Positions 1 through 8,576 of a DNA stretch of 64,000 bases are shown one piece after another. A program made the translations under genes and the position numbers. Every line of letters starts with the position of its first letter. Position 1 is the first letter of the stretch. The DNA comes from Sva-07 sp963747375 (GTDB lineage Bacteria; Actinomycetota; Acidimicrobiia; Acidimicrobiales; Ilumatobacteraceae). The notes under the pieces were generated by a model that ran no database searches, was not told the DNA's origin, and saw nothing but the letters and a program-made list of their open reading frames with translations. The stretch covers positions 248,001 to 312,000 of the forward strand of contig CAVVFL010000035.1 in assembly GCA_963747375.1 (NCBI GenBank), written 5' to 3'.

Positions 1-497
1 AGGCCGCGCTCGGCGCACAGCGCGACGAGCGCATCGAGGTCGGCGGCGGCGCCGGCGACGTGGACCGCGATGATCGCCTTCGTGCGCGGCGTGATCGCGG
101 CCCGGGCCGCCTCGACGTCGATGCACAGCGTGTCGGGGTCGACGTCGACCAGGATCGGCGTGGCGTTGACCGCCAGCGCTGCAGAGGCCGACGCGACGAA
201 GGTCATGCCGGGCACGATCACCTCGTCGCCCTCGCCGACGTCGCAGGCGGCCAGCGCGGCCTCGATCGTGTGCGTGCCGTTGGTGAACGCCATGCCGTGC
301 GCCGCGCCGTGATACGTGGCGAACTCCTGCGCGAACGTGGCTGCCTCGTTGCCGTCGCCCTGCCACCAGCCTCCCGCGTCGAGCACGCCGAGCAGACCCT
401 CGCGTTCGTGGTCGTCCCATACCGGCCACGACGGATAATCGGTATGGCGGATCGGCGTACCGCCGAGTACCGCAGGGAGATCGACGATCGAGCTCAT
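1..497 (-). CDS. DegT/DnrJ/EryC1/StrS-family aminotransferase, 3' end cut by window edge
   Basis: This is the N-terminal ~165 residues of a PLP-dependent sugar aminotransferase-type protein. It opens MSSIVDLPAVLGGTPIR and continues through a TNGTHTIEAAL segment and an EVIVPGMTFVASASA segment. That is the usual order for this fold: an N-terminal arm, the substrate/PLP phosphate region, then the 'P..TF.A...A' strand. The catalytic lysine lies beyond the window edge. Family members aminate keto-sugars for nucleotide-sugar, cell-wall or antibiotic pathways; the substrate cannot be told from this half. The ATG at 497 overlaps the stop of the upstream CorC-type gene (ATGA), so the two are probably translationally coupled. 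Confidence 0.85.
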   Translation of the reverse strand, partial: MSSIVDLPAVLGGTPIRHTDYPSWPVWDDHEREGLLGVLDAGGWWQGDGNEAATFAQEFATYHGAAHGMAFTNGTHTIEAALAACDVGEGDEVIVPGMTFVASASAALAVNATPILVDVDPDTLCIDVEAARAAITPRTKAIIAVHVAGAAADLDALVALCAERG

Positions 498-1762
498 GGT
501 GACACGAGGCGCAGCGCGACCTGTTCGATGCGGTGGCGGTGGATTGCCCGGATCTCGATCTGCCAGTCGTCGATGACGATGGTCTCACCGACGCTCGGGA
601 ACCGGCCGAGTTCATCGAGCACGAGACCCGAGATCGTCGTGTAGTCGCCTTCGGGAAGCTCGACGTCGAGATCGACGAGGTCGTGAACCGGGAACGCTCC
701 GGGGATCACGAGCGTGCCGTCGGGCTCGTACACCACGGTTGCGAGGTCGGGGTCGGTCTCGTCGTAGATCTCGCCCACCAGCTCCTCCACGAGGTCCTCG
801 ACCGTCACGATGCCGAGGGCTTGCCCGTGCTCGCCGATCACCAGTGCCATCTGCGTGCGATACGTCTGGAACTCGCGCAACGCAGTGAGCACACGGGCGG
901 CATCGGGGAACGCCGGCATCTCGCGGATGGCTGCCGTGACCGGTTCTGCGTCCCGGCCGATGAGGCTTCGGAGCCTCACCATCCCGACCGTGCGATCCAG
1001 GTTCCGTTTGTCGGCCACCGGTGCACGCGAATGGCCGGAGTCCAACATGGCGGTGAGCGCCTCGGCGCACGTCATCGCGGCGTCGATGACCATGACATCG
1101 TTGCGTGGCACCATCACCTGGTCGAGTTGGCGTTCGGCAATCTCGAAGGCGCCGTCGATGATCCGGCGCTGCTCCGGTGGGAAGTTGTCGTGGATCGCGA
1201 CCATGTCGCGCAGTTCCTCACCGCTGACCTCCTCGCGCTGCAGGGTCGGGTCGCCGCCGAACACACGCACTGCGATGTCGGTCGACCTCGACAGCATCCA
1301 GACCACCGGCTTCGTGAGCGTTGAGAGCAGGTCGAGCGGCCGGGCCATGACGAGCCCCCACTTCTCGGCGCGTTGCATGGCGAGGCGTTTCGGGGCGAGT
1401 TCGCCGAACACGAGCGTGAAGTAGGCGAGGATCAGTGTGACGAGGATGACCGACGTCGGCCCTGCAGCTCCGCCGAGGAAGCTGAGTGGTTCTTCGAGGG
1501 GCTCGGCGAGGGAGACGGCAGCGGCGGCCGACGCCAGGAATCCGGCCAGCGTGATCCCGATCTGGATCGTCGCGAGAAACTGGTTCGGCTGGCGCGCGAG
1601 ACGGGCCAAGACGACTCCGGTCGCCGATCGCTCTTCCAGCCGCTGCAGCTGGCTCTCGCGCAGCGCCACCAACGCGAGTTCGGTCCCGGCAAATGCTGCA
1701 TTGATGACGACGAGAATCCCGACAAGCAACAACTGTGGCCACACGTCGGACATCACCCTCAT
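494..1762 (-). CDS. CNNM/HlyC-CorC family transporter (DUF21-CBS-CorC_C)
   Basis: This is a 422-residue integral membrane protein of the CorC/CNNM type, a family tied to Mg2+/Co2+ efflux. Residues ~8-150 form the DUF21 membrane domain with three or four hydrophobic segments (LLLVGILVVINAAFAG; VILVTLILAYFTLVFGELAPK). Residues ~210-330 form a CBS pair (VMVPRNDVMVID; LGIVTVEDLVEELVGEI). Residues ~345-420 form the CorC_HlyC C-terminal domain (GDYTTISGLVLDELGRFPSVGE). Length and domain order are normal for the family. Two starts are possible: the ATG at 1762, or an in-frame ATG at 1753 giving MSDVWPQ. Its stop overlaps the start of the downstream aminotransferase gene. The transported ion is not evident from sequence. 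Confidence 0.9.
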   Translation of the reverse strand: MRVMSDVWPQLLLVGILVVINAAFAGTELALVALRESQLQRLEERSATGVVLARLARQPNQFLATIQIGITLAGFLASAAAAVSLAEPLEEPLSFLGGAAGPTSVILVTLILAYFTLVFGELAPKRLAMQRAEKWGLVMARPLDLLSTLTKPVVWMLSRSTDIAVRVFGGDPTLQREEVSGEELRDMVAIHDNFPPEQRRIIDGAFEIAERQLDQVMVPRNDVMVIDAAMTCAEALTAMLDSGHSRAPVADKRNLDRTVGMVRLRSLIGRDAEPVTAAIREMPAFPDAARVLTALREFQTYRTQMALVIGEHGQALGIVTVEDLVEELVGEIYDETDPDLATVVYEPDGTLVIPGAFPVHDLVDLDVELPEGDYTTISGLVLDELGRFPSVGETIVIDDWQIEIRAIHRHRIEQVALRLVSP

Positions 1763-1849
1763 TCAATCGCCGATCAGTGCGACCGGCCCGAGCCACCGGC
1801 CTGACTTTCCGGACCCGACAGCAACGCGTTGGGCGTGGAAGCCGGGCGT

Positions 1850-1868
1850 CTACTTGCGTTCGGGGAGT
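1850..1868. repeat. 19-bp repeat shared with the lysC 3' end
   Basis: The 19 bases ctacttgcgttcggggagt here recur exactly at 3326-3344, and the similarity continues imperfectly for another ~15 bases. On the minus strand both copies encode LPERK followed by a TAG stop. At 3326 this is the true end of aspartate kinase. Here it lies just past the annotated stop of the flavoprotein, in another frame. Confidence 0.7.
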
Positions 1869-1895
1869 AGGGCGGAGCGTCGTGATCGCGGAAGG

Positions 1896-3230
1896 TCACA
1901 CGGGTTGCAGGTTGCGGATCGCCGACAGGGGGAGCCGAAGCGTTCCGATGTCGTTCACGAGTTGCATCCCGGGCGACCCCGGCGTTGCTGCGGCGGCGGT
2001 CTCGCCGAGCAGCATCAGGTCGGGCAAGTCGTCGTTCGGGAAGTCGCCCGTACAGTCCGGGTTCGCGAAGTCGCTCATCGCGGCCAGAATCCACGGTCCG
2101 CGCACCCACTCGGCGGCGATCGGGAAGAACTCCATCGCCAGACCGTCGAGACCGGCGCCGCCGGCCGCACGGCCGGCGAGGATGGTCTCCAGACCTCGGC
2201 ACTGGCCGGCCGCCGCCGACATCCCCTGCCCGTGCGTGGGATTGAAGAAGCAGACCGAGTCACCGATCGGGAGCAGCCCCTCGGGGAACCGGTCGACGTG
2301 CTCGTAGTGGTGCCGCACCGCGCGAGGCATGCGATAGGTCTTCACGGGGGTGACCTGCGTGGAATCGTCCACGAGTTCGTCCCACAGCGAGGTGATGAGC
2401 GTGCGGCCGAATTCCCGGTAGCCCTCCCAGTCGGTCGGTACCGAGTCGTCGTAACGGGTGCCGAGGTTGACGAGCCACTTCCCGTCCGGAAGCTTGACGA
2501 TGGCCCCACCACGGGCCGGATGCTCTCCCACGCCCGTCGGCACGAAGAAGATGACCGAGCCGGCGAATGCGTCCCAGTCCCTCGGCTCGACGACCGCGGA
2601 CGCATACTGCACATCACAGTTCACGTAGGTCTCCGGTGCCTTGTCGTAGGCGAGCCCGGGGAGCCATTGGGCCGTCAGACTGTTGCGCCCGCTGGCATCG
2701 ACGACGAGGTCGGCATGCAGGTCGTCGCCGTCGCGGACACTGACGCCGACGATCCGGCCGTCCTCGACGAGCGGGCCGTCGATGAGTGTGCGGAACCGCA
2801 GGGTGATGTTGTCGACTCCTTCGACGCGACCGCGGACGTTGGCCTCGAGCTGGGGACGGGTCTGGACGTAGGTCATCTCGCCGCCGTCGATGGGGTCGGG
2901 CACATGCGCTTGGAGGCTGTACGACTTCCCCATCGGGGTGTAGGCGTAGAAGTCACGACCGATTTGCATCTCGACCGAGCCGGTGTCGACGAGATCATCG
3001 ACGAAACCGGGGAACCATTCGGTCATTGCGTCGAGGCCGCCGGGCAGCAACACGTGGAAGTGGTCACCCTGCGGCACCATCTTCCGCGACTCCCCACCGG
3101 CGGGCTCGTGGTCGCGATCGACGACGATCACCTCACCGAAGTGAGGCGAGAGAACCCTGGCGGCGAAGAGACCGCCGATGCCTCCGCCCACGACGACGGC
3201 TCGTTTGCCGAGTTGCCCGCTTCGCCCCAT
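1896..3230 (-). CDS. FAD-dependent oxidoreductase (halogenase / geranylgeranyl-reductase fold)
   Basis: This is a 444-residue group A flavoprotein monooxygenase-like protein. The N-terminus has the Rossmann dinucleotide motif RAVVVGGGIGGLFAARVL, followed by the acidic strand-end residue of VIVVDRD. A GD motif near residue 325 (LLPIGDSVCFFNPTHGQGMS) contacts the flavin ribityl chain. Such enzymes oxidise or reduce hydrophobic substrates; I cannot name one. I chose the ATG at 3230 (MGRSGQLGKR) over the upstream extension to 3287 because the extension is not family-like and a G-rich stretch precedes 3230. The stop at 1896 may be premature: a one-base shift would extend the protein to LPERK* at 1850. 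Confidence 0.8.
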   Translation of the reverse strand: MGRSGQLGKRAVVVGGGIGGLFAARVLSPHFGEVIVVDRDHEPAGGESRKMVPQGDHFHVLLPGGLDAMTEWFPGFVDDLVDTGSVEMQIGRDFYAYTPMGKSYSLQAHVPDPIDGGEMTYVQTRPQLEANVRGRVEGVDNITLRFRTLIDGPLVEDGRIVGVSVRDGDDLHADLVVDASGRNSLTAQWLPGLAYDKAPETYVNCDVQYASAVVEPRDWDAFAGSVIFFVPTGVGEHPARGGAIVKLPDGKWLVNLGTRYDDSVPTDWEGYREFGRTLITSLWDELVDDSTQVTPVKTYRMPRAVRHHYEHVDRFPEGLLPIGDSVCFFNPTHGQGMSAAAGQCRGLETILAGRAAGGAGLDGLAMEFFPIAAEWVRGPWILAAMSDFANPDCTGDFPNDDLPDLMLLGETAAAATPGSPGMQLVNDIGTLRLPLSAIRNLQPV

Positions 3231-3325
3231 GACACACCCCCATGTGTTGTTCGTTCGAGTGTCACAACAATGACCGTCCCGTTGCACGGGATCAAGCGAC
3301 GTTCGTCACGTCACGGTGTGCGGTG

Positions 3326-3344
3326 CTACTTGCGTTCGGGGAGT
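3326..3344. repeat. second copy of the 19-bp LPERK-stop repeat
   Basis: Exact match to 1850-1868. Here it is the 3' terminus of lysC, including its TAG stop. Confidence 0.7.
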
Positions 3345-4582
3345 GGGGCTGAGTAGTCGGTGCCCGAGTCGAGACCGAACGCGGTGTGCAGCGCGCGGGC
3401 GGCCCGTTCCATGTCGCCGCCTGCGCACACGACCGACGACGCGGATCGTCGAGGTGGAGATCATCTCGATGTTCACGCCTTCGTCGGCGAGCACTCGGAA
3501 CATCTTGGCGGCGATGCCCGGGCGACGACTTCATGCCGGCGCCGACGAGCGACACCTTGGCGATGTCGTTGTCGTGCGACGACGCCGGTGGCGCCGATCT
3601 CGGCGGCCACCCGCGCGACGATCTGCTCGGCGTCGGCCATGTCGGCCATCGGCATGGTGAAGCTGATGTCGGTCGTGCCCTGGGTCGACGTGTTCTGCAC
3701 GATCATGTCGACGTTGACGTTGGCGTCGGCGAGCGGTTCGAACAGCGCGGCCGAGATGCCGGGTCGGTCGGGGACGCCGAACACGGTGACCTTTGCCTCG
3801 GACATGTCGGTGACGACACCGGAGATGATCGGATCTTCCATCGAAGCCTCCTCGTTGGTGACCCACGTGCCGGGTTCCCAGGTGAAGCTGGAACGCACGT
3901 GGAGCGGAACGTCGTGGTTGCGGGCGAACTCGACCGAGCGCAGGGCGAGCACCTTGCTGCCCGGCGCCGGCCATCTCGAGCATCTCGTCGAAGTGGACCC
4001 GGGCGAGCTTGCGGGCCTGGGGCACGATGCGCGGGTCGGCGGTGAACACGCCGGTGACGTCGGTGTAGATCTCGCAGGCGTCGGCGTTCGAGCGCCTGGG
4101 CGAGTGCCGACGCGGTGAGGTCGGAGGCGCCGCGACCCAGCGTGGTGATCTCCTTGTCGGTGCTCACGCCCTGGAAGCCGGCGATCACGCAGACCTTGCC
4201 GGCGGCCATGGCCTCGCGCACTCGGTCGCCCTTGACCTCGACGATCTTGGCCTTGCGGTGGGCGGTGTCGGTGATGATGCCGACCTGGCTGCCGGTGAAG
4301 CTCACGGCGTCGATGCCGCGGTCGGCGAGTGCCATGGTCACGAGCGCCGCGGTGACCCGCTCGCCGGTGGTGAGCAGCATGTCCATCTCGCGGCCGGGCT
4401 GTGTGCTCGACACCGAGTTGGCGAGGGCGATCAGGTTGTCGGTGGCCTTGCCCATCGCCGACACGACGACGATGACGTCGTTGCCGCGCTTGCGTGGTGA
4501 ACGCGACGTTGTCGGCGACGGCACGGATGCGGTCGGGGTCGGCGACGGAGGTGCCGCCGTACTTCTGGACGATCAGTGCCAC
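3326..4582 (-). CDS. lysC: aspartate kinase (frameshifted in this sequence)
   Basis: Aspartokinase phosphorylates L-aspartate, the first step to lysine, threonine, methionine and diaminopimelate. The start MALIVQKYGGTSVADPDR is the classic substrate/ATP motif. Downstream fragments in shifting frames give VVVSAMGKATDNL, FTGSQVGIITDTAH, VFTADPRIVPQARKL, then two ACT domains (VFGVPDRPGISAALF; FRVLADEGVNIEMISTSTI). The end is SAPLPERK. Total span matches a ~418-residue monofunctional enzyme. Frame changes lie near 4510, 4095, 3962, 3585, 3515 and 3440. The first four are each repaired by deleting one base (for example an extra A at ~4095 and an extra G at ~3962). All conserved segments survive, so I favour base-call or assembly insertions over a dead gene. 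Confidence 0.9.
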
Positions 4583-4619
4583 GAGAACCGGAGGCTACAA
4601 GCGCTCTCCGCCCCAATGC

Positions 4620-4656
4620 GTGAACAGTTCCACGGCCTGACCGTGGAGTTGTTCAC
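4620..4656. terminator. inverted repeat, candidate terminator
   Basis: The arms are GTGAACAGTTCCACGG and CCGTGGAGTTGTTCAC, separated by CCTGA. They pair at 14 of 16 positions. The repeat lies just downstream of the ABM-domain gene and upstream of lysC, both on the minus strand. There is no clear T-tract. Confidence 0.5.
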
Positions 4657-4686
4657 GAGTTCGGTGGAGAGAGGAGTCCGGAGTGG

Positions 4687-5022
4687 TCAGGAACCCTTGA
4701 CGACGTGCTCGACGACCTCGAAGCTCATCAGGTCGGCACCTTGCGCCACGGGCTTCGGAGCCGCACCACCGGGGTGGCCGCCCTGGCCGCTGGCGTGGCC
4801 GCGTTCGAAGTCCTGGCTGTTCATCCACGCCTGGAAGTGCTCCTCCGATGCCCAGCGGGTGTAGACGAAGTAGCGGCTCTCGCCCTCGGTCGGGCGCAGC
4901 AACTGGAAGTCCTCGAACCCCTCGAACTGCTCGACCATCTTGGCCCGCCCGGCGAAGCGGCCCTCGAGCTGCGGGCCCATGCCCTCGGGAATGGTGATGG
5001 CATTGATCTTGACGACGCTCAT
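4687..5022 (-). CDS. antibiotic biosynthesis monooxygenase (ABM) domain protein, IsdG/MhuD-like
   Basis: This is a 111-residue single-domain ferredoxin-fold protein. Typical features are the first strand VVKINAITIPEG, the central FEDFQLLRPTEG.SRYFVYTRW strand pair, and the helix EEHFQAWMNSQDF. This arrangement (N..F..W/H) resembles the mycobacterial haem-degrading MhuD and other IsdG-like enzymes. The His-rich, Gly-rich insert (ERGHASGQGGHPGG) includes the position where a haem-ligating histidine would be expected. Haem degradation is therefore possible but inferred; quinol monooxygenase activity is the alternative. It begins with an ATG 17 bases from the kynureninase stop. The element CACACT precedes the start by 7 bases, an imperfect version of the leaderless -10 seen elsewhere. 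Confidence 0.8.
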   Translation of the reverse strand: MSVVKINAITIPEGMGPQLEGRFAGRAKMVEQFEGFEDFQLLRPTEGESRYFVYTRWASEEHFQAWMNSQDFERGHASGQGGHPGGAAPKPVAQGADLMSFEVVEHVVKGS

Positions 5023-5041
5023 GCGATTCAGTGTGCCGTGA

Positions 5042-6199
5042 TCAGACGTCGTCCACCAGTCGGGCGAGCGTGGTCATCGCGTCGAAGACGTCGGTGAATG
5101 CTGTCGTGAGCGGCGAGAGTCCGAAGCGAAGTACGTCGGGGTCGCGGTAGTCGACCACGACATTGCGGTCGGCGAGCCGTTCGTGCATACGGCGCGCATC
5201 GCTCCGACGGATGGCGACGTGCCCACCGCGTCGAGTGGCGTCTCGTGGCGTCGTGGTCTCGAACCCGTACTGGTCCGCGAGGTCGATGCAGAACCCGGTC
5301 AGGGATCGAGCCTTGGCGGCGATCGCCGCGATGCCCGCCTCGACGGTGAGCGCGATGCCCTCGCGCGCCGCGGTGAGTCCGAGCACCGGCGGCGTGCCGT
5401 TCAGCATCCGCCCGATGCCGGGCCGCGGATCGAACGGCCGCTCCATCGCGAACTGGTCGGTCTGGGCGAACCATCCCCAGATCGGCTGGACCACCCGTTG
5501 CTGCACGTCCTTCGACACGAAGACGAATGCCGGGGCGCCCGGGCCGCCGTTGAGGAATTTGTAGGTGCATCCCACGGCGAGCTCCACGTTCGCCGCCGGC
5601 AAGTCGAGTTCGAGCACGCCGGCTGCATGGGAGAGATCCCAGACCGTGGTGGCTCCGTGGGACGCCGCTCGTGCCGTTTCGCCCTCCAGGTCGGCGACGT
5701 CGGCGGTTCGGTAGTCGACGAGTGAGCGCACCACGACGTCGACACCGGCGAGGTCGTCGAGGCCGTGACGGACCTCGCAGTTGCGAAGGCGGGCGATTCC
5801 CTCGACCGCGTACCGGTCGGTCGGGAAGTCGGTGTCGTCGATGGCGATGACACGCCGGTCGGCAACGAGGTCGAGGGCGACATTGATCTGCTGGAAGATC
5901 CCGATCGTCGTCGATTCATGGACGGCGACCTCGCCCGGGCCGGCGCCGAGGAGTGGCGCGAGTTGGTCGCCGACGTCGAGCGCCAGGTTCAGCCAGTCGT
6001 GCTCCCACCACGACGCGATCAGGTCGCCGGCCCATTCGTCGATCACGCGGTGCAACGCATCGACGGTGCGTTTCGGGGTTCGTCCGAGCGAGTTCCCGTC
6101 GAGGTAGATCAGGTCGGGATCCGGAACCACGAACTCGTCGCGCCAGGCCCCCAGCGGGTCGGCCGCGTCGAGTGCGAGTGCGTCGTCACGTCCGATCAT
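5042..6199 (-). CDS. kynU: kynureninase
   Basis: Kynureninase is a PLP enzyme cleaving L-kynurenine to anthranilate and alanine in tryptophan catabolism. The 385-residue protein shows IYLDGNSLG near residue 31, DFPTDRYAVEGI at ~124, WDLSHAAGVLELDLP at ~187 and the PLP-lysine region CTYKFLNGGPGAPAF (Lys214). The C-terminal substrate loop and the RFGLSPLTTAFTDV end are also present. Length is normal. The reading frame is open upstream into the DNA ligase gene, but the ATG at 6199 (MIGRDDALALDA) is the proper start. An alternative-frame end of the ligase (TGA at 6196-6198) overlaps this ATG. No other kynurenine-pathway gene is in the window. Confidence 0.93.
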   Translation of the reverse strand: MIGRDDALALDAADPLGAWRDEFVVPDPDLIYLDGNSLGRTPKRTVDALHRVIDEWAGDLIASWWEHDWLNLALDVGDQLAPLLGAGPGEVAVHESTTIGIFQQINVALDLVADRRVIAIDDTDFPTDRYAVEGIARLRNCEVRHGLDDLAGVDVVVRSLVDYRTADVADLEGETARAASHGATTVWDLSHAAGVLELDLPAANVELAVGCTYKFLNGGPGAPAFVFVSKDVQQRVVQPIWGWFAQTDQFAMERPFDPRPGIGRMLNGTPPVLGLTAAREGIALTVEAGIAAIAAKARSLTGFCIDLADQYGFETTTPRDATRRGGHVAIRRSDARRMHERLADRNVVVDYRDPDVLRFGLSPLTTAFTDVFDAMTTLARLVDDV

Positions 6200-7234
6200 G
6201 TGCCCCCAACTCTGCCAGAGCCCGAAATTCGGAGCGAACTTGGCGCTGAGCGCAACTCTCGCTCCGAATTTCGGGGAGGTGGGGGGGTCGGTTCGGGGGG
6301 ATGGGGGTGCGGTTCGGGGTGAGTGGCAGTTGGTGAGGTCGATGAAGGTGGCGTGGCGGACGAGGCCGTCGTTGGTGAACTCGGCGATCTCGACGGTGGC
6401 GCGCAGGACCGGTTCGAGCCAGGTGGCCGTTCGGGCAACCTTCGCGGGTGGTGGTGGATCGAACGGGCAGTCGTCGGTGGTGATGGTGTCCAGTCGTGTG
6501 CGCAGCGCCGTGAGCATGCGTTGATCGAAGCCGGTGCCGACTCCTCCGGCGAAGCGCAGGCCCGCCTCGGTGGGCTGCCCGACGAGCAGTGCGCCGAACG
6601 TGGAGGAGCGGTTGCCGGTGCCCTCGGTGAACCCACCGATCGTCAGCTCCACCTTCGTGCGGTTCTTGATCTTGCGCCAGTCCTTCGAGCGGGTTCCGGG
6701 ACGGTAGGTCGAGTCGAGACGCTTGGCGACCACACCTTCGAGGCCCTGGTCGGCGGTCGCCGCGACGAGTTCGGCCCCACCGCCGACGCGGTGAGCGGGA
6801 ACGATCCAGTTCGGGCCGGGCTCGACGAGTTGGTCGAGCAGCCGGCGTCGCGCCTCGTACGGGAGGTCGATGACGTCGACCCCGTCGATCTGCAACACGT
6901 CGAAGAACTGCAGTACCGCCTCGCGTCGGGCTCCCACGCCGGACTGCTGTGCCAGCTCGAAGCGCGGCCGCCCGTCGTCGTCGAAGACGACCAACTCGGC
7001 GTCGAGAATCGCCGCCCCGGCATTCACCGAGCCGGCCAGCCCGCCGAACTCGGGCCATCGCGCGGTCACGTCGTGGCCGGCGGTGCTCTGCATTCGGGTG
7101 ACGCCGTCGGCCACGTGCACGATCGTGCGGAATCCGTCCCACTTGATCTCGAACGCCCAGTCGTCGCCCTCGGGAACCGCGGTGGTGGACCCCATCGTCG
7201 CCTTCATCGGCGCAACCGGGAAGCGGAGGCTCAC
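6196..7234 (-). CDS. ATP-dependent DNA ligase (LigC/LigD ligase-domain type); 3' end unclear
   Basis: This ligase carries the adenylation motif EIKWDGFR (Lys31 in K-x-DG), AELVVFDDDGRP, then GLEGVVAKRLDSTYRPG (motif IV) and WRKIKNRTKVELTIGGFTEG (motif V). An OB-fold tail ends near LVRHATFIDL. At ~310 core residues it matches the stand-alone actinobacterial LigC/LigD-type ligases of non-homologous end joining. No Ku or polymerase domain is nearby. As read, the frame has no stop and continues in frame through the palindrome into kynureninase. In another minus frame the stop is TGA at 6196-6198, overlapping the kynU ATG. The poly-G tracts at 6282-6306 make an indel there likely. I give the boundary at that stop. 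The start is GTG at 7234. Confidence 0.8.
6221..6275. repeat. nested palindrome, family 1 copy A
   Basis: The 17-bp arms CCCGAAATTCGGAGCGA (6221-6237) and TCGCTCCGAATTTCGGG (6259-6275) are perfect complements. Inside them is a second stem, GCGCT-G-AGCGC. The same design and core sequence recur at 15209 and 18310. This copy lies between the ligase and kynureninase genes, is open in all three minus-strand frames and so is read through by the ligase frame. Confidence 0.9.
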
Positions 7235-7247
7235 GACGGCAATGTTG

Positions 7248-8496
7248 TCAGGCGTCGGGCAGACGGCTCGACAGCACGCCCGACGATTCCAGCGCCCCGA
7301 GACGCTCGTCGTCGTAACCGAGCAACTCGCTCAGCAGCGCCCGGTTGTCCTCACCGCGGTACTTGGGCACGCCGGACACGCCGACGTCCGGCGACGCACT
7401 GAACCGCCATGGGGCGTTGGGCACCCGGATCGTTCCGCCGCCGCGATCGTCCACCTCCACCACGGCGTGACGTTCGCGGGCCCAGTCGGTGTCGGTCAAC
7501 TCGCCCGGCTCACGGACCCGCCCGACCGCGAGTTGATGCTTGGAGAACTGCTCTTCGAACGATGCCGCATCCGCGACGGTCGCGGCAAAGTCGCGGATGA
7601 TCGCGCTGAGCGCATCGAAGTTGGTCAGGCGCGCCGCGACGTCGACGAATCGCGGATCGTCGGCGAGGTCCTTGCGGCCCATGGCCGCGATGAAGAAGTC
7701 GAACGTGCCGCGCTCGGCGGGGTGCCCGGACACGACCAGGGACTCGCCGTTGGCGACGGTCAACACGAGATAGTCGCCGGGTCGGAAGCTGCGGATCCAC
7801 TGCGGGTCGTCGTGGCCGTCCCACAGCGCAGTCGTGGAGGTGCTCGTTGACGTAGAGCATCGTCTCGGCCATCGACACGTCGATCCACTGCCCCTCGCCC
7901 GTGTGTTCGCGTTGGTAGAGGGCGGCGAGGATCGCGGATGCCGTCTCCAACGACGTGTAGACGTCGGCGTGGCTGTGCGGATCCTTGGCCAGCTCGCCGC
8001 CGCGGGCGTTGCCCTGCGAGGCGATGATCCCGGCCTCGGCCTCGACGACCGGTGCGTAGGCCCGGCGCTTCACCCACGGTCCGGTCTGGCCGTATCCGGA
8101 GATCGAGGCATAGATGAGTCGTGGATTGCGGGCGCGCACCGTGTCGGCGCCGAGCCCGAGCCGGTCCATCACCCCTGGTCGGTAGTTCTCCACGAGGACG
8201 TCGGCGTGCTCGGCGAGCGCGAGGAGGATCTCGGCGCCCTCGGGTGTCGCCAGATCGATGCTCAGGTTGCGCTTGCCGACGTTCTGCTGCACGAAGTAGC
8301 TCGACAACCCGTGACGTCGCGGCGTGGCGAACCGGGTGAGGTCGCCGGCCGGCGGCTCGATCTTGATCACGTCGGCGCCCATGTCGGCGAGCATGCGCGT
8401 GCAGTGCGGGCCCGAGAGCACCCGGCTCAGGTCGAGCACGCGGACGCCCGACAGCGGGCGAAGGGTTGGGGATTCGGCGGACGTCACGACTGCCAT
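7248..8496 (-). CDS. CaiB/BaiF (family III) CoA-transferase (frameshifted once)
   Basis: Family III CoA-transferases move CoA between carboxylic acids. The N-terminal part reads LSGVRVLDLSRVLSGPHCTRMLADMGADVIKIEPP, then VLVENYRPGVMDRLGLG, YASISGYGQTGPW and the DVYTSLETASAILAALYQRE helix. The C-terminal part (FIAAMGRKDLADDPRF ... ELLGYDDERLGAL) is in a second frame. The change sits near 7828 and is repaired by removing one base, restoring EHLHDALWDG. Expected length, ~415 residues, is normal. I chose the ATG at 8496 (MAVVTSAES) rather than the longer frame from 8571, which would overlap the divergent SDR promoter. Substrate unknown; actinobacterial members often act in fatty-acid, steroid or carnitine catabolism. 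Confidence 0.87.
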
Positions 8497-8576
8497 CGTG
8501 CCCGATTCAGCAGCGTCACACGGTGCCGGGCCGAACGTGACGCTTTCGCATCGTCGACCCGTGAGCCGCATGCCGC

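Noticed and set aside
60..644. Plus-strand open frames across 60-644, 533-1324 and 1437-3356
   Set aside because: They are antisense shadows of the minus-strand aminotransferase, CorC-type and flavoprotein genes. Their translations are Arg/Asp-rich with no domain, typical of high-GC antisense frames.
3326..4582. lysC as a decayed pseudogene
   Set aside because: All conserved motifs persist, and the breaks I could resolve are each repaired by one base, like the breaks in respiratory genes. Aspartokinase is needed for diaminopimelate. Sequence error is more likely.
5042..7234. A genuine bifunctional ligase-kynureninase enzyme
   Set aside because: The two activities have no metabolic link, the joint is exactly at a repeated palindrome, kynureninase has its own proper ATG, and an alternative ligase stop overlaps that ATG.
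6196..7234. An NHEJ (Ku-LigD) island
   Set aside because: Only the ligase domain is present. No Ku, primase-polymerase or phosphoesterase gene is in the window.
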